Notes under the pieces: generated by a model
The model's input: only the letters and a program-made list of their open reading frames with translations
What the model was told of the DNA's origin: nothing
Databases searched by the model: none
Made by a program: the position numbers and the translations under genes
Part shown: piece after piece, positions 1-11,180 of the stretch
How the letters are laid out: every line of letters begins with the position of its first letter
How positions within the stretch are numbered: position 1 is the stretch's first letter
Assembly: GCF_037975245.1 (NCBI RefSeq)
Contig: NC_092567.1
Location: forward strand, 22,139,876 to 22,192,375
Source of the DNA: Apostichopus japonicus
Taxonomy: Eukaryota > Echinodermata > Holothuroidea > Aspidochirotida > Stichopodidae
Reading direction: 5' to 3'
DNA: 52,500 nt

Positions 1-587
1 CCTATCACCCCAGGAGGAACCCTCCGATGTAGTCTGCAGTGTGGGTTGGCCTTTTGGGATTACGGTAGGAGCCCCCCCATGGGTAATTGGTAACGAGTGC
101 CGATACTGAAGAGGTACATTTGAATGGGGGAACGTTCCACGACCAGTCTGTTCAAAGGAGGTGCTGTTACCGACACTTTGTCGGCCGCCCAGGATGCCTG
201 CCGCTTTCGTGCCCTCCCTCCGTTTGACCGTCTCTGACTCGCTCTGCTCGTATTTTTTCAAGACGTGGTCAAATTTGAAGGACATCAAATCCGGCGGAGA
301 ACGTAAATTCGGAAAGTCGGATGAGTCCTCGGACAGACGTGTGGACACGGTCGAACCTGCGTCTCTCGAGTCGTCCGGTTTATCGTAACCGAGGAACTTC
401 CGCCTCTTTTCTTCCTCTTCCTGGGTTTTCAAGCTCTCTTCCATGGCCTTTCTCAAGTCATCTTCAAACTGTTGCTCGTCGGCTGATGGACCACCCGGGC
501 CCCCCACCACCGATCCCTGACCGGGAGACGATGTTTCCATCTCTCGAAATATCTAAACGATTGTCACTTTGTGAGCAGACTTCTCAT
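1..587 (-). CDS. N-terminal coding exon of a UIM-containing protein (open at left edge)
   Basis: The minus strand has a long open frame starting at ATG 540-538 and running off the window at base 1 (180 codons seen). An acceptor (pyrimidine-rich tract ending ACAG) places the exon start at 587. In the short leader an in-frame TAG precedes the ATG, so this is the first usable start. A small upstream ORF (ATG at the first exon base, stop after seven codons) overlaps the leader. Residues about 20-40 read ADEQQFEDDLRKAMEESLK, which fits the ubiquitin-interacting motif: an acidic cluster, then Ala and Ser at helix spacing. A run of Glu, Lys and Arg follows. The remainder is polar, rich in Ser, Gly and Pro, and looks disordered. 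The UIM suggests a role in ubiquitin binding, endocytic sorting or signalling, but I do not recognise the family. Plus-strand ORFs over this exon are shadows. Confidence 0.72.
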
Positions 588-3500
588 CTGTAAAAAAAAC
601 AAAAGTAGACACATGACATGAATAAGTAAGAAAAGATCAAATACTGTAAGTGGCTGGCCAATTGGAAGTAGCTTGATGGTGGCATAACTTAGATAAACTG
701 TTGATCATGACACGGCAGGTATGGGACACATACAGTTATATATATATGTCTACACCATATACCTACTGTCTTTTATACCAGCAAAAAGTCACAGAATTGT
801 CGAGGATACAACCGGCCAGATATTTCCACTAATATGACAAGTAACTTTCTCCTTTAAGTGAACGAGCGACGGAAAACTGACTGGGAAATAAATAAACGAA
901 GTTAATAAGCAAAGAGCAGAGAAGATTCTGACTAGAACAGGATTCGTTCCAGGGACCTCTGGGTTTACAAGCCCAGTACGCTACCATTTGCGTTATCCAG
1001 CCCTTAGGTCGTCAAGGCGATCACTACTGTATATAGAGAGCTATTACTTGGCTGATGGTGCCAGTTACAAGCTACAGTACATTGCATACTATACATGTAG
1101 TTTCAGGGATATGCATACTCCAGTTTTGTTCCATACAAATCAGACATCAGCTCAGGGAAATTGCAGTAACAATGATAGAGTTTGTCCTCGTTAAACATTC
1201 AACAAAACTGGTTAAATATTGTACTTTTATTTGTTTAACAAAATGTCACACCATCTGACCAAAGTGAAACATGTCTTTGTTTCTTTTAAAGTTGAACTAA
1301 TTAGAGACCATTGTTGACCACTTGTCAGTAAAAGTACATAAATAGATACTGTAGTTCTATGACTCGGATTAAACGAACAAGTACTAGTATTATATTACCC
1401 ACAATGCATATGTACGACTGTAACACAGGTGTAGTACAGTACTACACTGCCTGTTTAAGACAGACTGTACACACTAAATGACCTCTCAAATTCCACCGAT
1501 GGAATTGCACAGTGTGAAGCATGTGTATCGATAGTATTTTGTATATCTGTGCGAACAGAAGCAAAGTAAACATTCAACAGCGCGAAAATTGTCAGAATTG
1601 TTGCCAGGTACCAAATATTTGACTCTCTCCGAGTTAGGTATACTTAGCAGCTTTAACCTTTCTCTTTGTTCCAATGGGAAGTGAGTGACCGTGCAGGATT
1701 TTTGCCCCATTTGAAATAGTTACCTTTTTATACCAGCCCCCTTGGTCGGCTCTCTTAACAATCTCACCCCACACTACCCTCACTTCAAAGATTCTTTCAA
1801 TTGAAAATGGGTGTTGCTGCTGACCCTCATGTACAGTATAGTAAATCCACCAACGAAAATACAAAATGAAACAAAATTTTGTTTACTGTGCGCTCTATAA
1901 TTTATCCTAATAATTTGGACAGATCTGTCATTGACATCTGCCTTAACCGTTTCATGTGATGCCGAATCTGAGAAAGACGTTTAAGACACTGACAAAATTA
2001 TTATCTTTTTTTGCTCCTATCCACCTATTGTCAGTAATGATCCTTATTATGATGCATATATTTAGGTCTCAGTCAGACACGCATGACCAACCTCGTTATT
2101 GGAACTTTCTAGTCATTACAAGGAAGTTACACGGGTAAATGTGAAAAGCACATGGATAATGGTCTATATCTCAAGCTTATGATTTATTAATATGAGAAGA
2201 ACAGAAATGCAACAGAATCCATTCTAAGCTAAAACAGAAATCTGGTTTGTCAACTGAGTCATCCATTTAGGAACGTCTTTCTTGTTAAATTGTAAACCTG
2301 TAAATAGACAACTGTGCATTCCCAAAAATATGCAACTTTAAAGTAAATAAAAGCATTCATGAGAAAAAAATTAGGATTAAAACATTTGAGACAAATTTGA
2401 TTTTAATGAAAATCTGTAAAACAAAAGTTTTTATTTTTATTTTATTAATTTTAATTGTAATGTTACAAATTACAGTTAGAGCAAAAAAATAATAATGAAC
2501 CAAAGACAAAAACAAACATAAAATTGATGAATTCACTGTGAAATGACCCTTAAACACCACCGTACTTAAACACTGTTCAAATTGGAAACTTCACCTGCTA
2601 TTGTTTCTCAAGTACTATTTATATTTTTTACAGTACTTGTGACAACGTTTTATGTAAAAACAACAATGAATTAATAAGTGCCTTGTAAAATGAAGTTAAA
2701 CAAAGGATTCTCTGTGTTCAAAATAGATTCAACTTCATAATAAAGCAATAAAAGTGATTCAATTTTTTAATAATTGATTTTGACTTACTAATATCAGTTG
2801 TTTCAGAATGCTAATGTCATGATTATCATTTGTCAGTGCTCTGCAATTTGCACGATTATATTCAAAACAAAAAGTTGAATTTAACTAGATTTTATGCATG
2901 ATGCTAATTATGAAAACCTAGTTATTTAGCTTGACAAGTCAACTTCAAAATCATGAGTAAAAGTATATTATAAATACTCTGAAATTTGCTCATTTCGTGC
3001 GGTTAATCCTGATACATGCAAAAGTGCCTACGTGATGATAAAGGTAACAAATAGAGTAAAAATTCATCAAACCTTCTCGCTCCTTGCCCTTCTTTTTGGG
3101 AGAGAAAGTCTAGGAGTGGAGGGAAGTGAAGGTAAAGTTTTACTTGCAATTTTGTTTTGCACAATACTTGCCAAGTTTGGTAAGCTTGTTGATCAAGTTT
3201 ATGAAACAAAATATGAAATAAAATAAAACAGCTTCAAATTCCAACTATGATGCTAGCTTCTACATTCAGTGAAATATACGATAGAAATTAGCTTATAATC
3301 CTAAGCACTTGTATTTGACCTGAATTTGTAGGGTTTATTAAGTGTGACTGAAAGGAAAACTTGCTTTAATGTCTAGCATTTGTTGATACAGTAGCTGGTA
3401 AAATTATTCATAAACCACAACAAGAAATGAAGCAAATTTATATTTTACAACATCCTTCTTACTTTATTTTTTTCTTCCTTTTTCTGAATATGAAAAATGA

Positions 3501-4242
3501 ATAATGATAGAGGCTTTAATCAAAGGAATTTAAGAGGCATCTTTTACACACACACACACACTCACATATACTGTACACACACAAACAATAGTTTAACAAG
3601 GTATAAGCTCCCCCTCTCCTCCCCACAGCCAAAAAGTTGGTAGGTTTTGTAAAACTGTTGTAAATTTGACGACCTACCTGTGTACAGTACAGCTGCTTTG
3701 AAATGCCAGAATGAAAGTATTTACAAGGCAATGGTAGAACGCTCGAAGCTCATTATCTCGATTATCTAAAAACAAACGGGAAAATCATTAATAGGTTTGT
3801 ATGTATCACAGTACAGTAGGTACATACAGTGAGATTAGTATTGGCACTGTAATGTAATTTGTACTAGCATTCAAACACAACATGGACTTTGAAATTTGGT
3901 AGACATGTGTAGATTTATGTACTTTTATTACATATACAATATGTGGTGCTGTCATTACAGATACTGTAGCTGTTGATATTAACATGTGTACTGTATGAAT
4001 GACAAGTATTATTGATTCAAATACATTACTTATGTACCTAATGCTATGTAGTATGTACTGCAGCTGAAAAATACGTAGGTGTGCACTGTGGATTTTATAC
4101 TTAACTATAGCTAAAGACAGTGGGAGATTACTGATAAAATGACCGTACATTTCTATGTACGCATGTAACATTATTTGTATGTATGTGTGTATGTATGGTG
4201 TATGTACGATGATGGCATGCATACTGTAAACATCTTGAAACT
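588..4242. other. AT-rich non-coding stretch upstream of the UIM exon
   Basis: No ORF here has the codon character or splice context of a gene. The stretch holds one tRNA-derived SINE head near 945-1012, a short (AC)n run at 3546-3561 and many TACTGTA or TACAGTA words. It is probably the first intron or 5' flank of the minus-strand UIM gene, because the exon at 1-587 begins at a splice acceptor and needs an upstream exon. Confidence 0.5.
945..1012 (-). mobile_element. tRNA-Thr-like SINE head
   Basis: On the minus strand this reads GGATAACGCAAATGGTAGCG (D-arm and A-box-like), then a five-pair anticodon stem TGGGC/ACCCA closing a loop with TGT (Thr-type). A degraded B box follows (GGTCCCTGGAACGAATCC). 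The intact anticodon arm beside a damaged T arm fits an old SINE or tRNA pseudogene better than a working tRNA. Confidence 0.45.
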
Positions 4243-4415
4243 GAACATACTGTAGTGAGTACCACTGCACCGCATACTGTAGTAAGCAACACTGCATTGC
4301 ATACTGTAGTTAGCCCCACCACACCACATACTGTAGCTACTGTAGCACCACTGCAACTCATATACTGTAGGTAGCACCACTGCACCACATATTGCAGTTA
4401 GCAACAATGCAATAC
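4243..4415. repeat. Minisatellite, ~27-bp unit, about 6 copies
   Basis: CATACTGTAG recurs at about 4245, 4273, 4300, 4326, 4357 and (diverged) 4387. It is separated by variants of TAGCACCACTGCACCA, giving a unit near 27 bp. Because 27 is a multiple of three, several reading frames stay open, which explains the overlapping minus-strand ORFs here. Those are not genes. Confidence 0.8.
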
Positions 4416-6924
4416 CATTTCTATGGTCCAAAGGGATTTATCGTACTGTATACTGTAATAAGAGAACAAATTTAAGGGATACTCTGGTGGCACACTAAAT
4501 TACAGCCCAATTGCCATGGCAACATCACTAGCTCTGCTGTTGCCAGATGCATTTATGAATAAAATTTTCACCAAATTTCGATAACTAAAAATATTGAAAT
4601 AATTTTGCTAATCTCCACAATAATCAATCTTTCTATCGAGATTGGAAATTTCACAATTTTCCGAAAGTGGAAACTGGTATAATTTTAAACAAAATTTATT
4701 TTTGACTAACTACGGTAGTGCTACTGCTAGTAAAGAGTCCCAAATTTTATGAGCACAAAGATGCCGACAGTGAACTTTGGAGACTCTGCACATACATACA
4801 TACAGTAGTATGTTCATTTGAGGAAGTAAAAAATCTAGGAACACCAACTGCAGATTTCCATGATGCATACCCGACCATTATCATCATTAACTGATATGAT
4901 CGTCACACTAATAATCAGAGTTGTTACAGATCACAGCATTTTAAGGTCGAGTCGAGTCAACTGCCAATGGTTAAACCTGGTTGGAATCACAAAATGGGAC
5001 AAAGGTTGATGAACTTGTGTGAGTTATATTAATTTGGAATTTAGGGACATTAGTCATCGCTCATTACAAGTTACAACCCTGCTTTAGAATTTATATATAG
5101 ATATATATGTATACAACTTGGGATTACAAGCGTATATACAGTAAGAGCTATGTGGGAGGAATTATATTCATTTAAATTTGATAATTGACTGTTAAATGAT
5201 AGCCTTTAGAATCTAAAACTGCATTATATCAGAGCCACAATAATTAGCTCCGTACAAGTTTTTCTATTTTGGAATATTGTTTATTTTTTGTACGTTTTCA
5301 TTTTGCTTAGAATTCTTTTGAAAGGTGTTAAAACAATGAGAAATAATACGTCATTAAATATGAATATCCCAACATCAACAGTTTATAGCTAAAACTGCAA
5401 CTTTTTCTGATGTCAGTAGCCTTATTAACAGCCTACTCTGTTTACCTATCATGTTATTTCTCAGACACTGCACTGTTTCAATTTAATTTCAATTCCTTTA
5501 TTAAACAGTCTAAATTATATGAACTTTATAAAACAGGATCAACCATATGAAAAACAAACACATAACTAAAGCGATTAGAACAGAGACAGATTAAAAGAAA
5601 ATAAAGGATATGAAAAGTTATGAATATGAAAAATTAAAAATACTTCAAAGGAATATTAATTCAAAGATTCAAAACTCTACTTTTATATCAGGGAATTTTC
5701 CAAAAAGTGTGGATTCATAAACAAGGGAGTGATTGCAGGTTTTTGTTAGTTGTTGTAGTTTTGTTATATGGTTTTCTGTCCGATAATCAAAGAAATAAAT
5801 CTGAATTGAATTTAAACTGTCTTTAGATACTACAATGTTTGACCTTAACCATAAAAATACAGGATAAATACAGACAAAGGAAGACTGATATTTAAACAAA
5901 AAATACAACCATATTCAAATGAGGAAGTTCAATGCACAGAACAGTTTAATAAATTTATAGAATATTCGCAACCACCGTTGTTGATTTGTCTATGACAGCA
6001 AAGTGACTGATTCCATTGAAATGTGACCTACCTGTAGGTGTGACATGTGGGAACTGTCTTTTCTTCCCTTTCAAACTGTCGTTTATAAAGTGACATATTA
6101 GGTAGTTTCCAATTACTGTACTCGATAACTGTCTGACATTGCAACACTGGGAATGCCAGAACATTTCCGGGTACAGTAAGAGATCAAACCAAAAATATAT
6201 GCTGATCTTAAGCAGTCATATACAGGGCTCAATGTTAATTACAGAAATCAAGCCAATTCTTTGAATGATGATATTTAAAGTCAACATCATATTTAAAGTA
6301 TATTATATTTAAAAGATATTTAAATTAAACATGTGTATGTCTACTGGCATGAAATTGCCAGTGCAATTTTTATCTACTAGCAAATAAAAATAGTTAAATT
6401 CACTGGCATTTAGCCAGTACAAACAGACAGAATTTTGAGGCCTGAAAAATATATGTACTGAAATACAATACTTTGCAGGATGTGTGACTAGAGATTATAA
6501 AAATAAATAAACCATACCTGTAATTCTACACAGGTGAGGAAAAGAGATTCATTTTGGTACAAGGAGGAAAAAGATTCATGATTGTAGTACAAAGAGTACA
6601 TTGAAACAAAGCATAAAGTGCGAAAATGCTTCATTAATATTTGAAAGGTTCCCAGACACTACCATACCTTCAGTACCGTGCACCACCATACTGGGAAGAA
6701 TGTCATCGGCAAAATGCTACGAAAAATATTAGTCAAATTGCTACACAAAGTACAAAGCTGTAGCGCAGTTGTTATTTTTGTTTCAAAAGGAACCGAACCA
6801 TATTACTTTTTCTATTAATGAGAGGTAAGATTGAGAGACTTCAAAACTGCTACTGAAAAATTTGAACACTCAAAGAATCCCCTGCTGTAACTGCCTCAGT
6901 ACTTACTGTACATCAAATCTTTGT
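4416..6924. other. Non-coding AT-rich stretch
   Basis: No supportable gene. The segment near 4475-4560 (GGATACTCTGGTGGC ... CCATGGCAAC) resembles 29805-30090 and is probably an unclassified dispersed repeat. The rest is unique-looking AT-rich DNA. Confidence 0.4.
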
Positions 6925-6986
6925 GAACAGAAAAGCAAACTGATACAGTACTACACATGATCTTAGCCACAAGGTTGAGAAGCGAT
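6925..6986 (-). repeat. U2 snRNA-derived sequence (copy 1)
   Basis: Read on the minus strand from 6986, it begins ATCGCTTCTC, continues with GTGGCTAAGATCATGTGTAG and then TATCAGTTT. This follows the conserved 5' end of U2 snRNA (ATCGCTTCTCGG, GGCTAAGATCAAGTGTAG) with several substitutions and a small deletion. Similarity then fades and no Sm site or 3' domain is apparent. It is a U2 pseudogene or the head of a snRNA-derived SINE. A second copy lies near 35690-35747. Confidence 0.6.
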
Positions 6987-7089
6987 AGTTTTGGGCAGTG
7001 TTTCCAGAGAAAACTTAGAAAGCCCATATGACAGTTCTAAGCTCATCTGAATCCCATCTGTAGATGCATATGCTGATGATGGTCAAACA

Positions 7090-7335
7090 CAGGCGCGTAG
7101 CGAGGAATTTGCCAAGGGAGGGGCGAAACTGTAGGCAAACTTTTAGAGCGCCACCATGGGTTGGCCCGAAGCGTACAAGGAAATTTTGGCTGAAAATGCC
7201 TCCCAGATTGCTGGAAATGGCACTTCCCAGGCCTTGTAAGTTGCATCTTAGCATTTTCTCTCTTGAAATTACTAGCGATATCATAAAAACAATATGCTGA
7301 TGGGGGGTAGCCCCCCCCCCTTGGCTACGTGCCTG
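7090..7335. mobile_element. hAT-like MITE, copy A (246 bp)
   Basis: The ends are inverted repeats: CAGGCGCGTAGC on the left and GCTACGTGCCTG on the right. The flanks form an 8-bp direct repeat with one mismatch (GTCAAACA at 7082-7089, GTCGAACA at 7336-7343), typical of hAT insertion. The interior shares a conserved core with the elements at 24156 and 24804 (GCGCCACCA, GCTGGAAATGGCACTTCC, AGGCCTTG). It has no transposase, so it is non-autonomous. Confidence 0.8.
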
Positions 7336-8341
7336 GTCGAACACCCCCTGGCTTTTACCAGGCCTTTCCTTTTCGACAGAATGTTCAGAGAATGACGAGA
7401 CCAGAGTGTAATGAATGCCGCACACCATTCCAGCTACCAGGCCAGATTATGTTTTCAGTTATCTTTCTTCAGGTATATATACTTTCAACAGGTCCAGAAT
7501 AGCACAACCAAATCTTATAGCAAGCTATGAAAGATGTACTCTTTAAAACAAACAATTATTTTTGTTCCACCTGTGAGCTGTAAACCACGACAGAGTAGCG
7601 ACGCTTTTTTTTTGCTCTAGTCTCTGTATTGTTTGAATGCCGACGAATATTCACTGCATTTTTGAGGTGACAAGTGGAATGTTGGTATCTATAATTAATT
7701 ATAGAAGGCCACTCTTGTCTTTGTTTCCTTTAACCTTCACACGAATACAAATACTGTCTGCAAAACTGTCTACCACCAAAACTACAACGTTCCATTATTT
7801 GGCAGTTCTAGGTGCTTTTTCCTACAGGTCTATTAAACACCAAGGACTTTTAATACTGTACAGTGATCATATATATGTATACTCAACTACACCTATACAT
7901 GTTTATATACTGTAGGCCCTACTGTAACTTGTACATATGTATAAAAGACTGGCTGTGAATGACTTTGTGACTGAAAATATCAGTTTTTGTTTGTTTGTTT
8001 GTGTGTTGGTTTGGATTCAGTCTTCCCCTTCCCTGACCCCCTCTGAATCTGGGAATATTTGGAGAGATATATTTCCATGAATATAGAAAGTCAAAACTGC
8101 TAACAAATTTTACCATGCTACAAGTTACAACTTGGGTATTATACTGATGGGTGACCTACTGACACAGCAGCCCAAAGACCAGGAGTCACAGTTTTCATAT
8201 TACTGACCAAATTGGCTTTTTATTCTTCTTTGAAAAAATAATATAAACAGAATTTACAAATTCCAACTCACTCACTCAGATCTAACAGTGCTATTCTCCT
8301 AAAGCCACCATAAATGAAAACTAAGACGTACAGTATGTTGA

Positions 8342-8590
8342 GCGTTCTTTTCAATTTGCGGCCCCAAACTCTGGAACACTCTCCCCACCCAAATTAGGAA
8401 TGCCCCTACCATAGACAATTTTAAAAGTATCTTACTCTCATTGAACTTTGTAATTTTTTCGATCCTTTTGTGCATCTTTAAGTTTTTCTTCTAATATGCT
8501 GTAGTTTTATACTTATTTTGTTTCTTGTAAAGCGCATTGAGACTGTCAGTTTAATGTGCTATTAATAAATAAGTATTATTATTAATATTA
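8342..8590 (+). mobile_element. 3' end of a CR1/L2-type non-LTR retrotransposon
   Basis: The frame from about 8345 to 8494 encodes FFSICGPKLWNTLPTQIRN, then APTIDNFKSILLSLNF and a stop. This matches the family pattern F.GPKLWNSLP..IR...S...FK at the C-terminus of CR1-like reverse transcriptases. It is followed by a 3' tail (GTAAAGCGCATTGAGAC ... AATAAATAAGTATTATTATT). The 5' part is missing, the usual 5' truncation. A stop just upstream of the conserved block marks it as dead. Confidence 0.72.
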
Positions 8591-9534
8591 TTAATTAGTT
8601 GATTATTTTTAGAGGCAAACAAGAATTTACACAATTTTAAGCAATAAAAGCTTGAATTTATTTTTGCAAATAATGCAACAGAAACTTAAAAAAAAACCAG
8701 CAACAAAACAAGAGTTAAACAATTTACTGTGATAATCAAGTCTAGCTTCCAACCAAATATCTACTCAATATGATATATTCAAATATCACGTTTTGGATAG
8801 AATTTAACAAAAGGCTTATTCTTTTGTACAGCAGTAAGTCATTCCTGAAGCAATGGGTCAAAGTACAGTTGGCCTTTGTGTGCAGCCGGGCTTGAGACCT
8901 GCTGAGAACAATTCTGTTTACTACTACACTTGCTTCATCAAAACTAGCCGGTGTGGGGGTGGCAAAGCATGAAATTTGTCACCTGTGTGTGTCTGTGCAC
9001 AGTAGCTGTAGACTGCACTATTGCAAGTGTATATTAATATAAAAATATATATATAAAAATATATTTATACTGGTTTAATTAAGTGCAAAGCTGATCATTT
9101 GACTGTTGGTTTATAAACTGATCACTGAAGTGAGCAGCTGGTGATTTATGGACATTATTAAACGAGTCATAATGGATATATGATAGCACACAACTTTTGT
9201 TGGATTTTGCCCTATATAAGACTAATTATTCTTATTCATTACAGTAGTAAATCTATAATGTAAACTGTTAGCTCTAGCATACTGTTTATATCTATGTATA
9301 TATACTATACACTTGAGTGTATATATGAGCTGAGCTCCTTCACTACAGTGTTTTAGAAGGTAAACTTCAGGCCCAAAATTAATAATTGCTATGTTGTTAA
9401 CTGTTAAAAAATATACTGCCGTTAAGTCCATGTTGTATATCTTTAACCCACTTTTATTTTTGAGGAACAACCCATAAACACCTGAGGCTCATCAATGAAA
9501 GCGACTGGACTAATAAGTCAAACACAGACCATGG

Positions 9535-9845
9535 TCTGTAGGTCAGTTCCTCAGATCCAATAGTGATCTAACATTTGCAGGTTCAAGCCCTGGCCGGAAA
9601 ATTATGTTATGTCCTTGAGCAAGGCACTCTATCTCCATTGCCCTCTCTTCACCCCAGTGTATAAATGGGGACCTGTGAGATCAACTGTCAGTTAGGCACT
9701 GTTTAGCTGCTTCCATGTGGGGGGATTGTCTCTATGTTTGACAGGTTATCGCCGACCAGGTTAATATTGTGATGCGCCTTGAGACAGTTATCGGTAGATA
9801 AGTCTGCATTTTATATCTAAATATTATCATTATTTATATAGTGAA
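9535..9845 (+). mobile_element. tRNA-derived SINE with LINE-like tail
   Basis: The head has an A-box-like TAGGTCAGTT and a B box GGTTCAAGCCC. The body includes CTTGAGCAAGGCACTC, a CACCCC segment and GTATAAATGGGGACCTG. The tail is GATGCGCCTTGAGAC followed by TATTATCATTATT. This layout is typical of deuterostome tRNA-SINEs. The tail resembles that of the LINE fragment at 8342-8590. Confidence 0.7.
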
Positions 9846-11095
9846 AATACCATTATATCTCATTCACAAGTAACCACTGCTGTAGGTATGGATATTTGAA
9901 TGTCAACTATTTTAACCACATGATCCCTTCCTTATTACTGTAGTAATATTGTAAGTGAATGTCACCAAGGTAGAAATTCTACAAAAGGTTTACCCTCAGG
10001 CTTTACATATCAATACTGTTATCAATTTGTCCTTAAAATATGACGCATTTGAAATGGTCGCTTGGTTGTCAATGTTCTCTCACACACTTATTAAATTCAC
10101 CCATCCAGAATACACCCCTACAAGTTCATTAATTCAGTCAGTAATATTTTTTATATTACACATACAATACTTACAGTAGCCTACATAGTCTTTCAAACTG
10201 TATGTATAGTTCAGTACTGTAGAATACTATGTTAAAGGGTGTGAAGACTCGCGCAAAAAGAAACGTCTAATGCCGGTAATTTGACCTAGTTTTGAATGAG
10301 GTATAACAGAGTTAACAAAGAGTTTAACAAAGTGTTAAATACCACCATCGATCCCAGACTATACACACACAGCTTGCTACCGTCAGTAATTAGACACTAG
10401 TGTACAGTCAGTACATACAGCTGCGGTCAATACCCACAGCACAGTATACAAATGATACAGCGATGGACATCTCAGGTTCAGCTAAAGATACCAATTAAGG
10501 TATCACGTTCCATTATTGTCTGCATTTTGTAGCGACACGAACAAACTGTCACTTGCAAGCAATAAGAAGTTAACTTTTCCAGAGCGCGGCACGCGGTTTG
10601 GGGCGAGTCTTCAATGCCTTTAATATTGCTGTACATCGCAATTGCGGAATTCCATGATTGAACCACACATGTAGTGCTCAATGCATCTGCAATCTAAACT
10701 TTACTAACAAATACCTCAATGTGTACAAATTTTGCTCACAAAATTAAAAAGTCTCATGATGTACTTTTCCAAAACTACTTGTAGGTCAAATTTGATCATC
10801 ACCTGGACAAATTTTTCGTTGGTAAAAATGCGAAACATCATTATTTTGCTACATTTTTCCAACAACAAAAGTTGCTGTTCAGACAACCAGAAGGTACTGT
10901 ACAGCCCGGTTGTCGGAACGATAACCAGAGATAGTCCTTGCGGTGCAATTCATGAATGGATCGATGTGATCAAAGGCCGAAGCCGGACAGTTTTCTCAGT
11001 TTACTCACATGTCACCTTTGTGGAACATTCGTGTAATGTTATTGAGTACGATATCAACATTTGCAGCACTTTTAGTTTGCATCCTAGGTACACAG
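9846..11095. other. Non-coding stretch
   Basis: No gene is supportable. The longest plus-strand ORF (10732-11184) has no recognisable domain, starts in AT-rich DNA and runs into a tRNA-like SINE head, so I treat it as chance. Confidence 0.4.
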
Positions 11096-11180
11096 ATGAC
11101 GGTGTGTTGTACTGGTTAGAGTGTCTGTCTTACAACCTATTAAGTTTCTGGTTCAAAACTCAACCAGGTCCCAGATTCTC
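11096..11180 (+). mobile_element. tRNA-like SINE head
   Basis: TACTGGTTAGAGTGTCTG resembles an A-box region, and TGGTTCAAAACTC about 40 bp downstream resembles a B box. Spacing fits a tRNA. The arms do not pair well, and unrelated sequence follows, so it is a SINE or tRNA pseudogene. Confidence 0.45.

Noticed and set aside
161-593. Plus-strand ORFs at the left edge
   Set aside because: They are shadows of the minus-strand UIM exon, which has the motif, a stop-limited start and an acceptor.
6925-6986. Functional U2 snRNA gene
   Set aside because: Only the first about 50-60 nt resemble U2, with changes in the most conserved part; Sm site and 3' stem-loops are not seen.
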